Of a DNA stretch of 19,375 bases, positions 1-9,500 are shown piece by piece. The notes below the pieces were generated by a model. The model searched no databases. It worked only from the letters and a program-made list of their open reading frames with translations, and had not been told where the DNA came from. This DNA comes from Zancudomyces culisetae (taxonomy: Eukaryota > Kickxellomycota > Harpellomycetes > Harpellales > Legeriomycetaceae), in the NCBI GenBank assembly GCA_001969505.1, contig LSSK01001106.1:1-19375 (forward strand), given 5' to 3'. A program made the position numbers and the translations under genes. Positions within the stretch are counted from its first letter, which is position 1. Each line of letters begins with the position of its first letter.

Positions 1-998
1 CACAAAAGACGTTGTCCTCGCTAAAGGTTCCGCATGGAGCACTCAGTCATACAATGCCATCGGCGTTTGCAGTGCAGCCTCAGCTTAGACAGCCATCGTA
101 CTCTATTGGCCATGTAAACGTTCCTCTTAATACACCAGTCTCAATCCAACAATCCACTAATGGAAAGATTCACTCCCACTCTGTTCAGAACATTCCACCT
201 CCCATCCAGCTGTCAGAGATGGGCAAGGGCGTGCCTCTTGTCTCTCTGCCTAAAAACGCCCGCATCTTTGTTGTGCAATTCAAAGGCACTCGTAGCGATG
301 TGTTTTTCTACAATCCAGACTCTTCTGCGCCGCCCTCTGAACCTGTATTGCGTCCAGGCGTCTGCGTGATTCTTGAGGCTGATCGTGGCCAGGATTTGGG
401 TTTGATTATTGAAGAATACCGCTCACGTGATCAGGTCGTTTCCTTTATGTCTTCCCACGAACACATCTCCGAGTCCTGCGCTCTCAACGCTGACGTTTCA
501 GGTGCTGTTTTCTCCAAGGCTTCGGGTAGCGACTCTAGCTCCACTCCATCCTCCCTCTCCCCAAGCCCTTCCCCAACTCCTGGCTCTCCTTCCGCTCCTA
601 TTAAACCTTCAACTCCCCCCTCTTTAGATTCAACTCCTTGCCCACCTCAGCCTGACTCCGATCCTGCTCCTTCTGTTTCGTTAAAGGATATTTATATTAA
701 ACGCATTTTCCGTGTCGCTGACCAATCCGATATCGAACAGGTCAACTCCAAGATCGCCGACGAACAAAAAGCGCTTCTTGTCTGTCAGTCGAAGGTTCGC
801 CAGAAAAAACTCCCAATGGAGGTTTGTGATGCTGAATTCCAATGGGATCGTCGCAAACTCACTTTTTACTTTATTGCCGATAGAAGGATAGATTTCCGTG
901 AACTGGTCCGTGAGCTATTCAAAACTTACAAAACCCGTATTTGGATGTGTGCTGTGGATCAAAAACAACAACAACAACAACAACAACAGAGCCTCTAA
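1..998 (+). CDS. PSP1: PSP1-family protein, 5'-truncated by the window edge
   Basis: The reading frame is open at the left edge (first full codon at base 3) and stops with TAA at 996-998, so the N-terminus lies outside. A first conserved block around 245-430 contains FFYNPDSS and RPGVCVILEADRGQDLG. A Ser/Pro-rich linker follows (about 525-680). The C-terminal PSP1 domain (about 690-955) has the family's signature blocks KKLPMEVCDAEFQWDRR, LTFYF and RELFKTYKTRIW. The protein ends in eight glutamines and Ser-Leu. In S. cerevisiae, PSP1 was found as a suppressor of DNA polymerase alpha mutants, and fungal relatives are linked to cytoplasmic mRNP granules; the biochemical role is unsettled. Arginine codons are mostly CGT/CGC. 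The family call is strong. Which yeast paralog it corresponds to (PSP1 or YLR177W) cannot be decided. Confidence 0.9.
   Translation, partial: QKTLSSLKVPHGALSHTMPSAFAVQPQLRQPSYSIGHVNVPLNTPVSIQQSTNGKIHSHSVQNIPPPIQLSEMGKGVPLVSLPKNARIFVVQFKGTRSDVFFYNPDSSAPPSEPVLRPGVCVILEADRGQDLGLIIEEYRSRDQVVSFMSSHEHISESCALNADVSGAVFSKASGSDSSSTPSSLSPSPSPTPGSPSAPIKPSTPPSLDSTPCPPQPDSDPAPSVSLKDIYIKRIFRVADQSDIEQVNSKIADEQKALLVCQSKVRQKKLPMEVCDAEFQWDRRKLTFYFIADRRIDFRELVRELFKTYKTRIWMCAVDQKQQQQQQQQSL
966..989 (+). repeat. CAA trinucleotide repeat encoding terminal polyglutamine
   Basis: Seven CAA codons plus one CAG lie directly before the last two codons of the PSP1-like gene and encode Q8. Pure CAA tracts are prone to length change, so the C-terminus may vary between strains. 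Confidence 0.9.
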
Positions 999-3220
999 CC
1001 ACCTTCTTCCTTTTTACTCTATTCTACCCCTTCCTTATCATTTAATGTACCCTTAGATTACTTTTCTTTTTTTTGTCGACCCCGTTATTAAGCTTTTTTT
1101 TTCGTCTCATACCTTTTATACTTGTTTTTACTACAGACTCAACTTTATCACTTTATGTATTAATTTGACGCTAATTTAAAAGTTCTACAAGTTATACCAG
1201 CATTTGTATCTTTGATTATTCGCAGTAAATCTGTTGTTCAGTTCAATCCCCCCTTTCACCACTTCCCTTTTGTGATACGAGATGAATATTAAAACAAAGC
1301 GCCACTTATTTATTTTTTTTGTCCCAACCTTTGGTGTCGATGTTGTGCGCCTGCTTACAATACTGATGAGTACTGATGCATTTATTACACCAAGTCTGCG
1401 CCCAAAATATACTTTACAAACCAGAATCAAATATAAGAGTACTTTTGTATATATAGTCAGCACTATCTCATCCTGTTTGTTTATCCCAAGTACTATACTC
1501 CCTCAGTACATTCTAATCAAGCAAATATGGAAACTGATGAAACCCCGACCAGTGAATAAGAACAAGAACTCCGCAGTAACTACACCAGTTTCATAATTAA
1601 AGCAGTTGAGGATGGGAAATACGAAGTGTCAAATAGATAAATGTGAAAATTTGAACGCGTTCGGACATGATACTTTGGAGAAGCTATTCAAACTCTTTCC
1701 TCGCAATTTCAGTCAATTAAAACGATGGATGACTTAATTTTGATGCAATAGTGGAAGTGGAATAGTTTGGATACTGATATTATACAACAGACATGCTTTT
1801 GTTTTTTTTTATTCGTTGTTAATATTAAACATTTTGTGAGATTAATAGGGATGGATCGATGTGGGTTATTCTAGATAGAAACAACCAAGATGTAATTAAT
1901 ATATACCAAGACATCGCCCATTAGACAACTAGGATACCATACCTACAAAACCATACTCCTTTTTTTGTTTCTGTTGATTTTGTGTGTGTGGATATGAAGT
2001 TTTGCAAGCAGATTGGATTGTTGGGCGGAAAAAGAGGGAAGGGAAGGGAAAAATAATGCCGAGTTAAATTAACCTAGTCAGTAATGATTGTAACATGGTT
2101 TGTGAGGTTTTTTTTTATCTAAAAGATAGAAAAATAGGAAAATTGAAAAAGTAGAAAAATGGAAAAAATAGAAGAGTGGAAATAAAAATAAAAAGACAAA
2201 GTAAATATGAGCATATGACTGGCTTATTTATGTAATTGCACGTCTTTTCTTTTTAATGGATGGCCAATGGTTGCTGGTTTTTGTATTTATATAATCAGGT
2301 GGATACAATGGGGACAAGTAAAGTCTTTTTAGCAAAAAAAAAATAAAGAAGCGAAACCATCAAAGAAAGGGTTAAGTGAATTTTATTGGCCAACCAGGCA
2401 AACAAACAAAAAAAAATACAATTAACAATGTCAGGATTGTATGGAAGAAATGTGGGAGAGAGGTCGGGGGTGAGAGATAGATCTGCCGGAAAGACTCAGG
2501 AAGAGAAGGAATGAAAAGGGCGGGGGGAAGGAGAGTGTGTTGTGGAGGAAAAAAGGGAGGATGGGTCATGCGACCAAATGAAGAGTTGAGAGATGAACAA
2601 TGTGATGGTGAATGGTCAGAATAGTGAAGTTTTGGTAAGGGAGGTGGAAGGTGATAAAAAGAGCGGGGTAAACAAAGAGTAAAAATTGGTACTATGTGTT
2701 AGTAGATGAAGAGTTCGTGTTTATTTGCTCCTATTTTTTATGATTTTGATTCATAATTTTGATTATCATTTTTCAAATGAAAAATAAGACGTATACAGAG
2801 TAGTATTGGAATATGAAAAAAAAACTTGGTATTCATCAAGATCATTAAAAGTGCTTGCAAGAAAAATAATTAGTTTTCGCATATTTTTATTTAATTTTTT
2901 TGGATTTTATCTTTGCATTTTTTATTAGGCTAGAGTAAATGTAAACAAAGCGAACTTTTATTTACTAAGAAATGGAAAGCAAAACTCGAAAATAATAAAG
3001 TCAAATGACAAGGGTGTTAATGCAAAGGCGGTGTTGTGGGTATTTTATTTCAGTGTCAGGCTTTGGAACACAAGATTCAAAATAAGCAAGAAAAAAGCAT
3101 GCCAATTTATATAATAAGCTCATTAATTTGTGTAAATAAAAAGCATTTTTAGTAAATATATCGTAATATGATGTGAACAAGGGTAGTAAAATATAAATGT
3201 GGAAAAAAAATCAAAGATTG

Positions 3221-3270
3221 GAGGGGGAGAGGAGAGAAAGCAGCAGAGGCTGGGTGGGGAGGGGGAGAGA
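3221..3270 (+). other. G-rich purine tract, possible quadruplex or triplex former
   Basis: A run of G5, then purines, then G3, G4 and G5 separated by single bases (3252-3265). The three close runs plus the upstream G5 could form a four-run quadruplex with one long loop. The almost pure purine strand is also compatible with triplex DNA. This rests on sequence pattern only. Confidence 0.35.
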
Positions 3271-3393
3271 GACGTGACTTTTTTGGATTGTGAGTATCTA
3301 TGGGAGAATATTAAGAATGTTATAAATATATTATATAATGGCAATGAAATCTAACATTAAAAGATAAAGTGCCAAATGCAAATAAGCAGAGGG

Positions 3394-3405
3394 AGGGGGA
3401 AGGGG
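3394..3405 (+). promoter_or_regulatory. Two STRE-like AGGGG motifs upstream of PAB1
   Basis: AGGGG occurs at 3394-3398 and 3401-3405, about 680 bp before the PAB1 ATG. AGGGG/CCCCT is the core bound by Msn2/Msn4-type zinc-finger activators in yeasts. Use here is inferred; the region is G-rich, so chance matches are likely. Confidence 0.25.
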
Positions 3406-3670
3406 AATAATGGTGTGTACGACTGGAATCAGGCGAGCTTTAATTACTAATTTTACGTTATATGCATATTTCGCTTACAAAATTATCCTAATGGCAAAGT
3501 TGGGGAGGATGGATGGAGAAGAGGAGAAATTGTAAGTGGCACTGTCGATTTTTTAGGCTTTTGCTAAACTTTTTTTTTTTTGTTCAAAAAGGAAAAAAAA
3601 AGCGTGAAAAAATATTTTTTTTATTGTAGATTTTTTGTGTTTGATGCAGGAAAAAAGTCGATTGATGGAG

Positions 3671-3704
3671 AGGGGTGGGGTGGAAAAAAGCAGAAGGGAA
3701 GGGG
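3671..3704 (+). promoter_or_regulatory. Second pair of STRE-like AGGGG motifs upstream of PAB1
   Basis: AGGGG occurs at 3671-3675 and 3700-3704, about 375-410 bp before the PAB1 ATG, a usual distance for yeast stress elements. The pair sits in the last G-rich block before the A/T-rich core promoter, so composition alone could explain it. Confidence 0.3.
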
Positions 3705-4020
3705 AGACAAAAAAAAAAAGAAAAAAAATTAGAGAATCGATGAATTTATTGCTAATTTCAATGGCAATAATAATGTTTAGGACGAACTTTTTTTTATAGT
3801 TTTTTTGTTTATGGCCATTTTTCACTGATATTTTATAATTTTTTTTCGTTTTCCTATTTAAAGAAAAAATTTTTTCAATGAAAATTTTTTCTTTTTTTTT
3901 TTCTTCATACCCACACAATAATAAATATATAGTATATTTATAATACACTAAAAAAATAAAAATAAAAAATACTAAGGAACGGCGCTTTTACTTACAAGCT
4001 TGTATTGAAATACGTCGTTT

Positions 4021-4060
4021 AAATATATAAAAATAAAAAAACATAAAACTTTAAAAAAAA
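4021..4060 (+). promoter_or_regulatory. A-rich leader of PAB1, possible Pab1 autoregulatory site
   Basis: The last 60 bases before the ATG contain A5, A7, A4 and A8 runs (A8 at 4053-4060) with almost no G, ending in a short C/A-rich stretch before the start codon. PABP mRNAs in several eukaryotes carry A-rich 5' leaders bound by their own product to repress translation. Whether this tract is transcribed is inferred from its position. Confidence 0.4.
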
Positions 4061-4078
4061 CCCAATTCTAACAACACA

Positions 4079-6058
4079 ATGGCAGAAGTAGTTCAAGTAC
4101 CAGAACAAGTGTCCTCAAAGGTTGCAGCAGTTGAACAACCAGCCCACGGAATAGCACCAGCAGCAGCACCAGCTGGAGGCGAGATGGTAGAAGGATTTGT
4201 CGGTGCACCAGCACCAGCGCCAGCAGCAGGAGGTATCCCCTTTGCACCAGCCTCACTTTATGTTGGTGATTTGGACGAAAGCATCACCGAAGCAATGCTT
4301 TACGAGTTGTTTAGTATTGTAGGGGCAGTAGCCAGCATCAGAGTATGCAGAGATGCAATCACCAGACGCAGCTTGGGATATGCGTACGTGAACTACCACT
4401 CCAGAGTCGATGGGGAAAGAGCTTTGGAAACATTGAACTATACAGAGATCAAGGGTAAGCCATGCAGAATTATGTGGTCGCAAAGAGACCCTTCGTTGAG
4501 AAAGAGTGGACAAGGAAACATCTTTATCAAGAACCTCGATGAAGCGATCGACAACAAGGCACTTTATGACACCTTTGGAGCGTTTGGACCAATTTTGAGC
4601 TGCAAAGTAGTTACAGATGAGCACGGAAAGTCAAGAGGGTATGGTTTTGTGCACTATGTAACACGCGAGGCAGCAGACGCAGCAATCTCACAGGTCAACG
4701 GAATGTTGCTTAACGAGAAGCAGGTATATGTAGGAAACTACGTTCCAAGACGTGAGAGAATGTCAAAGGCCGAAGAAATGAGAAATCGGTTTACCAATAT
4801 ATATATCAAGAACTTGGACGTCGGTGTCACCGATAGTGAACTTGAGGAACTGTGTGCCAGGTTTGGAGAGATCTCGTCAGCGTGTGTGTCAAGATCTAGC
4901 GATGGTGAATCCAAGGAGTTTGGATTTGTTGATTTTGTGGACCACAACGCAGCAGCAGATGCAGTGGAGGGATTGAATGAAATAGAGTTCCACGGAAAGA
5001 AGCTGTTTGTATCAAGAGCACAAAAGAAGCAGGAGAGAGAGGAGGAACTGAAGAAACAGTATGAGCAAATCAAGTTGGAGAAGCTTAACAAGTACCAGGG
5101 TGTCAACTTGTACATCAAGAACTTTGATGATGACATTGATGACGAGAAGCTGCGCCAAGAATTTTCAGTTTATGGAGTAATCACCAGCGCCAAGATCATG
5201 ACCGACGAAAGCGGAAAATCACGTGGATTTGGATTTGTGTGTTTCTCATCTCCAGACGAAGCCACCAAGGCCGTCACAGAGATGAACGGACGCATGTGGG
5301 GAAACAAGCCAATCTACGTGGCTCTCGCTCAACGTAAGGATCAACGCCGCAACCAATTGGAGGCTCTCAACCGCCAGCTGCGCATGACCAGCCAAATGGG
5401 CAATGTAGGTTCTGCTATGTACGGTGCTGCTCCTATGTACTTCCCACCTGGTCAGGGATACTCTGTACAGCGCAACGTTCCCTTCAACCCCAACGGTATG
5501 CAGAGACAAATGCGCTGGCCTGCCGGTGCCCAGCCTGGAGCTCAGCAACCTTTTGCCGGAGGTCCAGCAATGGCTGCCCAATACAATGTAGCTAATGGCT
5601 ACCCAATGGGCTCAACCACCCGCCCATCCCGCGGCCGCAATCCTCGCCAGATGAACCGCGGCGCACACCAAGGAAATGTCCGTGGTGCCCAGACAGCTGC
5701 CCGAGGTGGTTACCGCGGTTCTCGCACCGCTGGCCAAACCCAGGCTGATGGCAAGCCAGTTGATGGTGGAGAACATGACGAAGCCCAGGCTGCTGCTGAG
5801 GCTGAAGGAGCATCTGTGTTGACAGCTGCTGCATTGGCTGCTGCTTCACCCGAGAAGCAGAAGGAGATGTTGGGAGAGGCTTTGTTCCCAATGGTTGCAT
5901 CTACCCAGCCAGATCTTGCAGGTAAGATCACTGGTATGCTTTTGGAGATGGACAACAGCGAACTTTTGTTGTTGTTGGACAGCAGCTCAGCATTGGAGGC
6001 CAAGGTCAATGAGGCTATGGAAGTATTGGCACAATCTGATGAGACCACTACCGCATAA
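4079..6058 (+). CDS. PAB1: Poly(A)-binding protein, four RRMs plus MLLE
   Basis: A 659-residue cytoplasmic and nuclear poly(A)-binding protein. It coats the mRNA poly(A) tail and contacts eIF4G, the deadenylases and PAM2-motif proteins. An Ala/Pro-rich N-terminus (1-55) precedes RRM1 (about 58-136; RNP2 SLYVGDL, RNP1 LGYAYVNY), RRM2 (146-223; NIFIKNL, RGYGFVHY), RRM3 (239-316; NIYIKNL, KEFGFVDF) and RRM4 (342-419; NLYIKNF, RGFGFVCF). A Met/Gly/Gln/Arg-rich linker (420-575) includes RG-type repeats at about 515-550. The MLLE domain (about 580-655) carries KITGMLLEM. There is no intron. It is longer than S. cerevisiae Pab1 (577), mainly through the N-terminus and linker. The start is the first ATG after an A-rich leader. 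RRM3 RNP1 has Glu where Gly is usual. Arginine codons switch sharply from AGA to CGN inside the gene. Confidence 0.97.
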   Translation: MAEVVQVPEQVSSKVAAVEQPAHGIAPAAAPAGGEMVEGFVGAPAPAPAAGGIPFAPASLYVGDLDESITEAMLYELFSIVGAVASIRVCRDAITRRSLGYAYVNYHSRVDGERALETLNYTEIKGKPCRIMWSQRDPSLRKSGQGNIFIKNLDEAIDNKALYDTFGAFGPILSCKVVTDEHGKSRGYGFVHYVTREAADAAISQVNGMLLNEKQVYVGNYVPRRERMSKAEEMRNRFTNIYIKNLDVGVTDSELEELCARFGEISSACVSRSSDGESKEFGFVDFVDHNAAADAVEGLNEIEFHGKKLFVSRAQKKQEREEELKKQYEQIKLEKLNKYQGVNLYIKNFDDDIDDEKLRQEFSVYGVITSAKIMTDESGKSRGFGFVCFSSPDEATKAVTEMNGRMWGNKPIYVALAQRKDQRRNQLEALNRQLRMTSQMGNVGSAMYGAAPMYFPPGQGYSVQRNVPFNPNGMQRQMRWPAGAQPGAQQPFAGGPAMAAQYNVANGYPMGSTTRPSRGRNPRQMNRGAHQGNVRGAQTAARGGYRGSRTAGQTQADGKPVDGGEHDEAQAAAEAEGASVLTAAALAAASPEKQKEMLGEALFPMVASTQPDLAGKITGMLLEMDNSELLLLLDSSSALEAKVNEAMEVLAQSDETTTA

Positions 6059-6100
6059 GTCGCATAATGTCAATTTTTTTATATAGTGTGTGTGGTTTTA

Positions 6101-6151
6101 TATCAATGTAATAAAATATAGTACAGTTAATAGATTGATTGATTGAATAAA
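6101..6151 (+). terminator. PAB1 3'-end formation region
   Basis: Two AATAAA hexamers (6110-6115 and 6146-6151) lie 50-95 bases after the PAB1 stop, next to TA-rich efficiency-type sequence (around 6080 and 6101). This matches a yeast polyadenylation region. The cleavage site itself cannot be placed. Confidence 0.5.
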
Positions 6152-6243
6152 GTTCCAAATCTATATAATAATAATAATTATGTTGTTTTTATTTGTGTCA
6201 TTTTTAAACGTAAAGTGAGAAAAAAGATATGAAAACGAGGATC

Positions 6244-6268
6244 ATGTCATGTCATGTCATGTCATGTC
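6244..6268. repeat. ATGTC pentanucleotide repeat, five units
   Basis: Five perfect tandem ATGTC copies in the PAB1 / PHD-gene convergent spacer. A short GATT repeat lies upstream at about 6132-6145. No function is apparent. Confidence 0.9.
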
Positions 6269-6425
6269 AAGTAAAAAAAAATAATGAAAAGTGATTTTGA
6301 AGTAAATGAAATCTGGATAGAATAAGATAGGATAGAAACAGAAATTGAAGTAGACAAAAATAGAATGGAATTGTGGAGGTTAAAAATGAAGTATATGTGG
6401 AAGATATAAATAAAAATGAATGTCC

Positions 6426-6482
6426 CTTTTTTCTCTTTCCTTCTTTCTCTCTCTACCTCTCTCTACCTCTCCTCTTTCTCTT
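6426..6482. repeat. Pyrimidine-rich low-complexity tract
   Basis: CT/CTT-rich stretch with two CTCTCTACCT-type copies in the spacer downstream of two convergent genes. On the minus strand it is purine-rich and would fall in the 3' flank of the PHD gene. It could help end transcription from either side (inference). Confidence 0.5.
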
Positions 6483-6562
6483 GCCAATTGATCTTTCTCG
6501 AAAAATGAATAAATAGTAGTAATAGTAATAATAATAATAAATCAATAATAACAAAAAAGGGT

Positions 6563-9500
6563 CTAGAAAATGGTGTTTGGAGAGTTGGGAGGAGTAATAG
6601 TACCAGAAGCAATGGTGTTATTGGTATTAATATTAGAGGTAGAGGTAGAGGTAGAGGTAGAGGTAGAGGTAGAGGTAGAGGTAGTTGGAATAAAAGTAGA
6701 TGTAAGTGGAGAGATGGGAGTAGTTGCAGTATTAGTGTTTTGTAATGAAGAGGTAGGAGTTGAAGTTGCTGTAAAATGTGTGAAAAAGAGATCTGTGCCA
6801 AAATCCTGGTCATTTTGGGGGTGTTCAAACTTGTCACCAGTATCAGATGTTCCATAAGTATATTCGTTATAATCAATATAGTAGTCATTGTCATCGTGAT
6901 CGTACTCATAATCATGGTCATATTCGTAGTCGTCTTCAAGATCAATTCCTAAATCAAAAATAGGATTTGCATTATTTTTGCCATCGTTATTGGTGTTGGT
7001 GTTGGTGTTGGTGTTAATACATGTAGCTGGTGGGACAGACGAAAAGTATTGCAGAGAATCAAGAGTTTTAATAGAGAGGGATTTAGTCGCTCGATTATTA
7101 CTACTGCCATCATCGACCAATGTCATGTTAGATGATTTTGACAGCTTGGAAGAAATCAGTTTGGTGCCTGGAGTCAGACCAAACCCTCTAGCAGCAGCGA
7201 CTGTAGCAGCAGTAACAGCAGGATTTGTGAGAGGTGAAGGTGACGTCATTGAGGCAGAGTAACTACTTGCCAAATACCGCGATTGTTTGAATACATTAAC
7301 GGGAATTTTGTCGAATTTTGAAAGGTAAAATCGACTTGTGTTATTAGTGCTTTTACCATTATTTTCTTGGGTCTTTTCATTTTCAATTTCCATTTCTTGT
7401 TCACCTAGACTTTGACCATCTTTTTCAATAGATTTATGCTTTGTGTTTGAGTTTGAGTTTGTGTGAGTATTGTTGTTATCAATATCATCATCGGAATTAT
7501 CAGCCGAGGAAAATCCAGCGATAGATGATTTTCTATTGGAGTTTGTGGACGTGTCTCTAATGAAATTTTCGTTGATCAACCATGCTAAATCGATTAAACC
7601 ATCCTTTGTACTGTTTTTATTACCAGCAGTAACCATATTATCGTTAACACTGGTACTTGAACTTGGATTTGGGTTTTCATTTTCGTTGATTTTTGAAGCA
7701 GATAAAGAGGAATAGCAAGTAGAATCAGAAGGAGAAACGGTTGTAGAAACACATACAGAAGCTGAGACTACAGGAGATTGAGATTGAGACAACAACGGAG
7801 ATGGAGGAGGGGGAGGAGGAAGGATAGGAATGAAGGAAGTAGTAGGAGTGTTATATGAATAATCAGTGATATCATAATCATTGTTTGAAGAAATTGAGAG
7901 AGGTAGATTGTGAGAATCGTTGGGAGAAAGTAAATTAGAATGTCTGGGTTTGGATCTAAGAGGAATGCGACTATTAATACAAGCGGAATTGATACTAACC
8001 ATTCCGTCAATTGGATCTTGAAACTCACCAATTTCGTTTGTAGCAGGCGTAACCAAGGGTAGGTTTCCACCAGTGCCGTTGTCACCGTTTCTGGTGAATC
8101 CACCGTCACCATCATTGCTGTTGGTGGAATTGCCAGAACTCTTGCTGTGGTTGTTCTGTTCATAACTCAGCGCCAATCCATATGCCAAGGACATTTCGTT
8201 CATGCGCATAATATCGGATTCATCATAATCAAACTCATCAATGTAATACTCCATCAACTGGTTGTAGTCATTGCGATAGTTTGGATTGTCATAGTAGTAA
8301 TTTGCACTGTATGGATATTCAAACGTAGTTGTTCCCAATGATGTTCCTTTAAATATATTTCCCTTTTCATCAAACCGTAACAGCTCCTCCTCCTCCTCAA
8401 CTACTCCATTGTTATAGATATTATCTGTGTTTACCTCTGTAAACCCACTTGTTGAACCTTCCGGCTTGTCTTCATATCTTTGTTTTTGCTCTTGCTCTTG
8501 TTCTTGCTGTTTTTCTTCATCCTCACTTCCCTCTTCGTCCTCTTCTTCGTCTTCCTCCTCCCCATCATCTTCGGAGTAGTGACCATATTGATCTTTCTGA
8601 ATATCTCTAATGGCCTCCAATTGCTCTAGATGCATCATAAGCAATGCCTCCTCCTTTTCTGACTCGGATCCCCCATCGCTTTCTTCCCATCCGTTATCCC
8701 TTTGCTCCCTTTCTGCCACTTCGTTATTAAGCTCCATGAGCTTTTGTCGATGGATTTGGTACTTGCCAATTACTTCTTCATCTATCTCTGCAATTTCATC
8801 TTCCTCACTATCCGTGTCGCTTTCCTCTTCACTACAGTAGTAGCTAACTTGTGAATCTGATAAGTCACTAATCTCATACCCTATATCATAGTGTCTCAAC
8901 GCTAAATAGAATGCCTCATCGATACTCATACTTCTCTTCTCTTCTACCTCCACCTCTTTCTCCCTCTCCTTCTCGTTCTGCTTCTCTCCTCCCACTTCAA
9001 CCTCTCCTCTTTCTTGTACTCTCATCATCACATTTTGTTGTTTATTTATCCCTATCTCTCCATTTTCATCATCACTAACATCTGTAACATTGATTATCTC
9101 CTCCTCCTCTTCCTCCTCATCTTGATCCTCATTGTCTTTTTGCTCCTCTATATCAATAATTCCCCCTCCTATTACTGTATCTAGATCCATTCCGCTAGCA
9201 TTCGAACTAGTTTCGTCATCTACTTCTAGAAACTCAGTATCCGTTCTGTCCATTATTCTTTCTTTTAAATCATATCTATTAAACTTTCCTTTTTTAACCT
9301 TGTTTTTCTTGGTCATCAATGGCTGTTTTCCTATAATCCTCTCCTTATTCTTTACTTTGTACCTTCGTTTTCGTTGTTTATTAAAATCTTCCCTTCCTTT
9401 TTCGATGTATACCTCAGCAACATTGCTGTTTGTAAATCCACAAGTACACTCCTGTTCACACACTGGACACTCTTCCTCCCCCTCCCCCTCCGCCTCCCCT

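Larger units (their letters stand above)
999..4078. other. Gene-poor AT-rich interval between PSP1-like gene and PAB1
   Basis: This 3.08 kb has no supportable gene. It holds the PSP1 3' flank (T-rich, 1010-1140) and a slightly more balanced stretch at 1180-1760 with only short open segments. From about 2030 to 3710, G-rich purine blocks on the + strand (near 2035-2050, 2450-2560, 2635-2650, 3221-3270, 3385-3410, 3500-3530, 3665-3710) alternate with A/T homopolymers. From 3560 to 4060 the DNA is dominated by long A and T runs, including A-to-T junctions near 3610 and 3865-3900. Minus-strand open frames over the purine blocks are low-complexity Pro/Phe/Ser/Lys and look like composition artefacts. 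The right part is presumably the PAB1 promoter. Confidence 0.7.

Noticed and set aside
1225-1245. GTTCAATCC, resembling a tRNA B box.
   Set aside because: No matching A box, acceptor stem or anticodon arm around it; no tRNA was found anywhere in the window.
1526-1750. One + strand frame with three protein-like stretches (such as FGEAIQTLSSQFQSIK) split by five stop codons, resembling a decayed small gene.
   Set aside because: The stop density is about what AT-rich DNA gives by chance. No splice sites remove the stops, and no family is recognised.
2372-2569. 65-codon minus-strand frame rich in Pro, Phe and Leu.
   Set aside because: Produced by G-rich purine blocks on the + strand; low complexity and without a start context or motif.
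6570-6857. Antisense + strand frame rich in alternating Glu-Val over the PHD gene repeat.
   Set aside because: It is the mirror of the hexanucleotide repeat in the coding minus strand.
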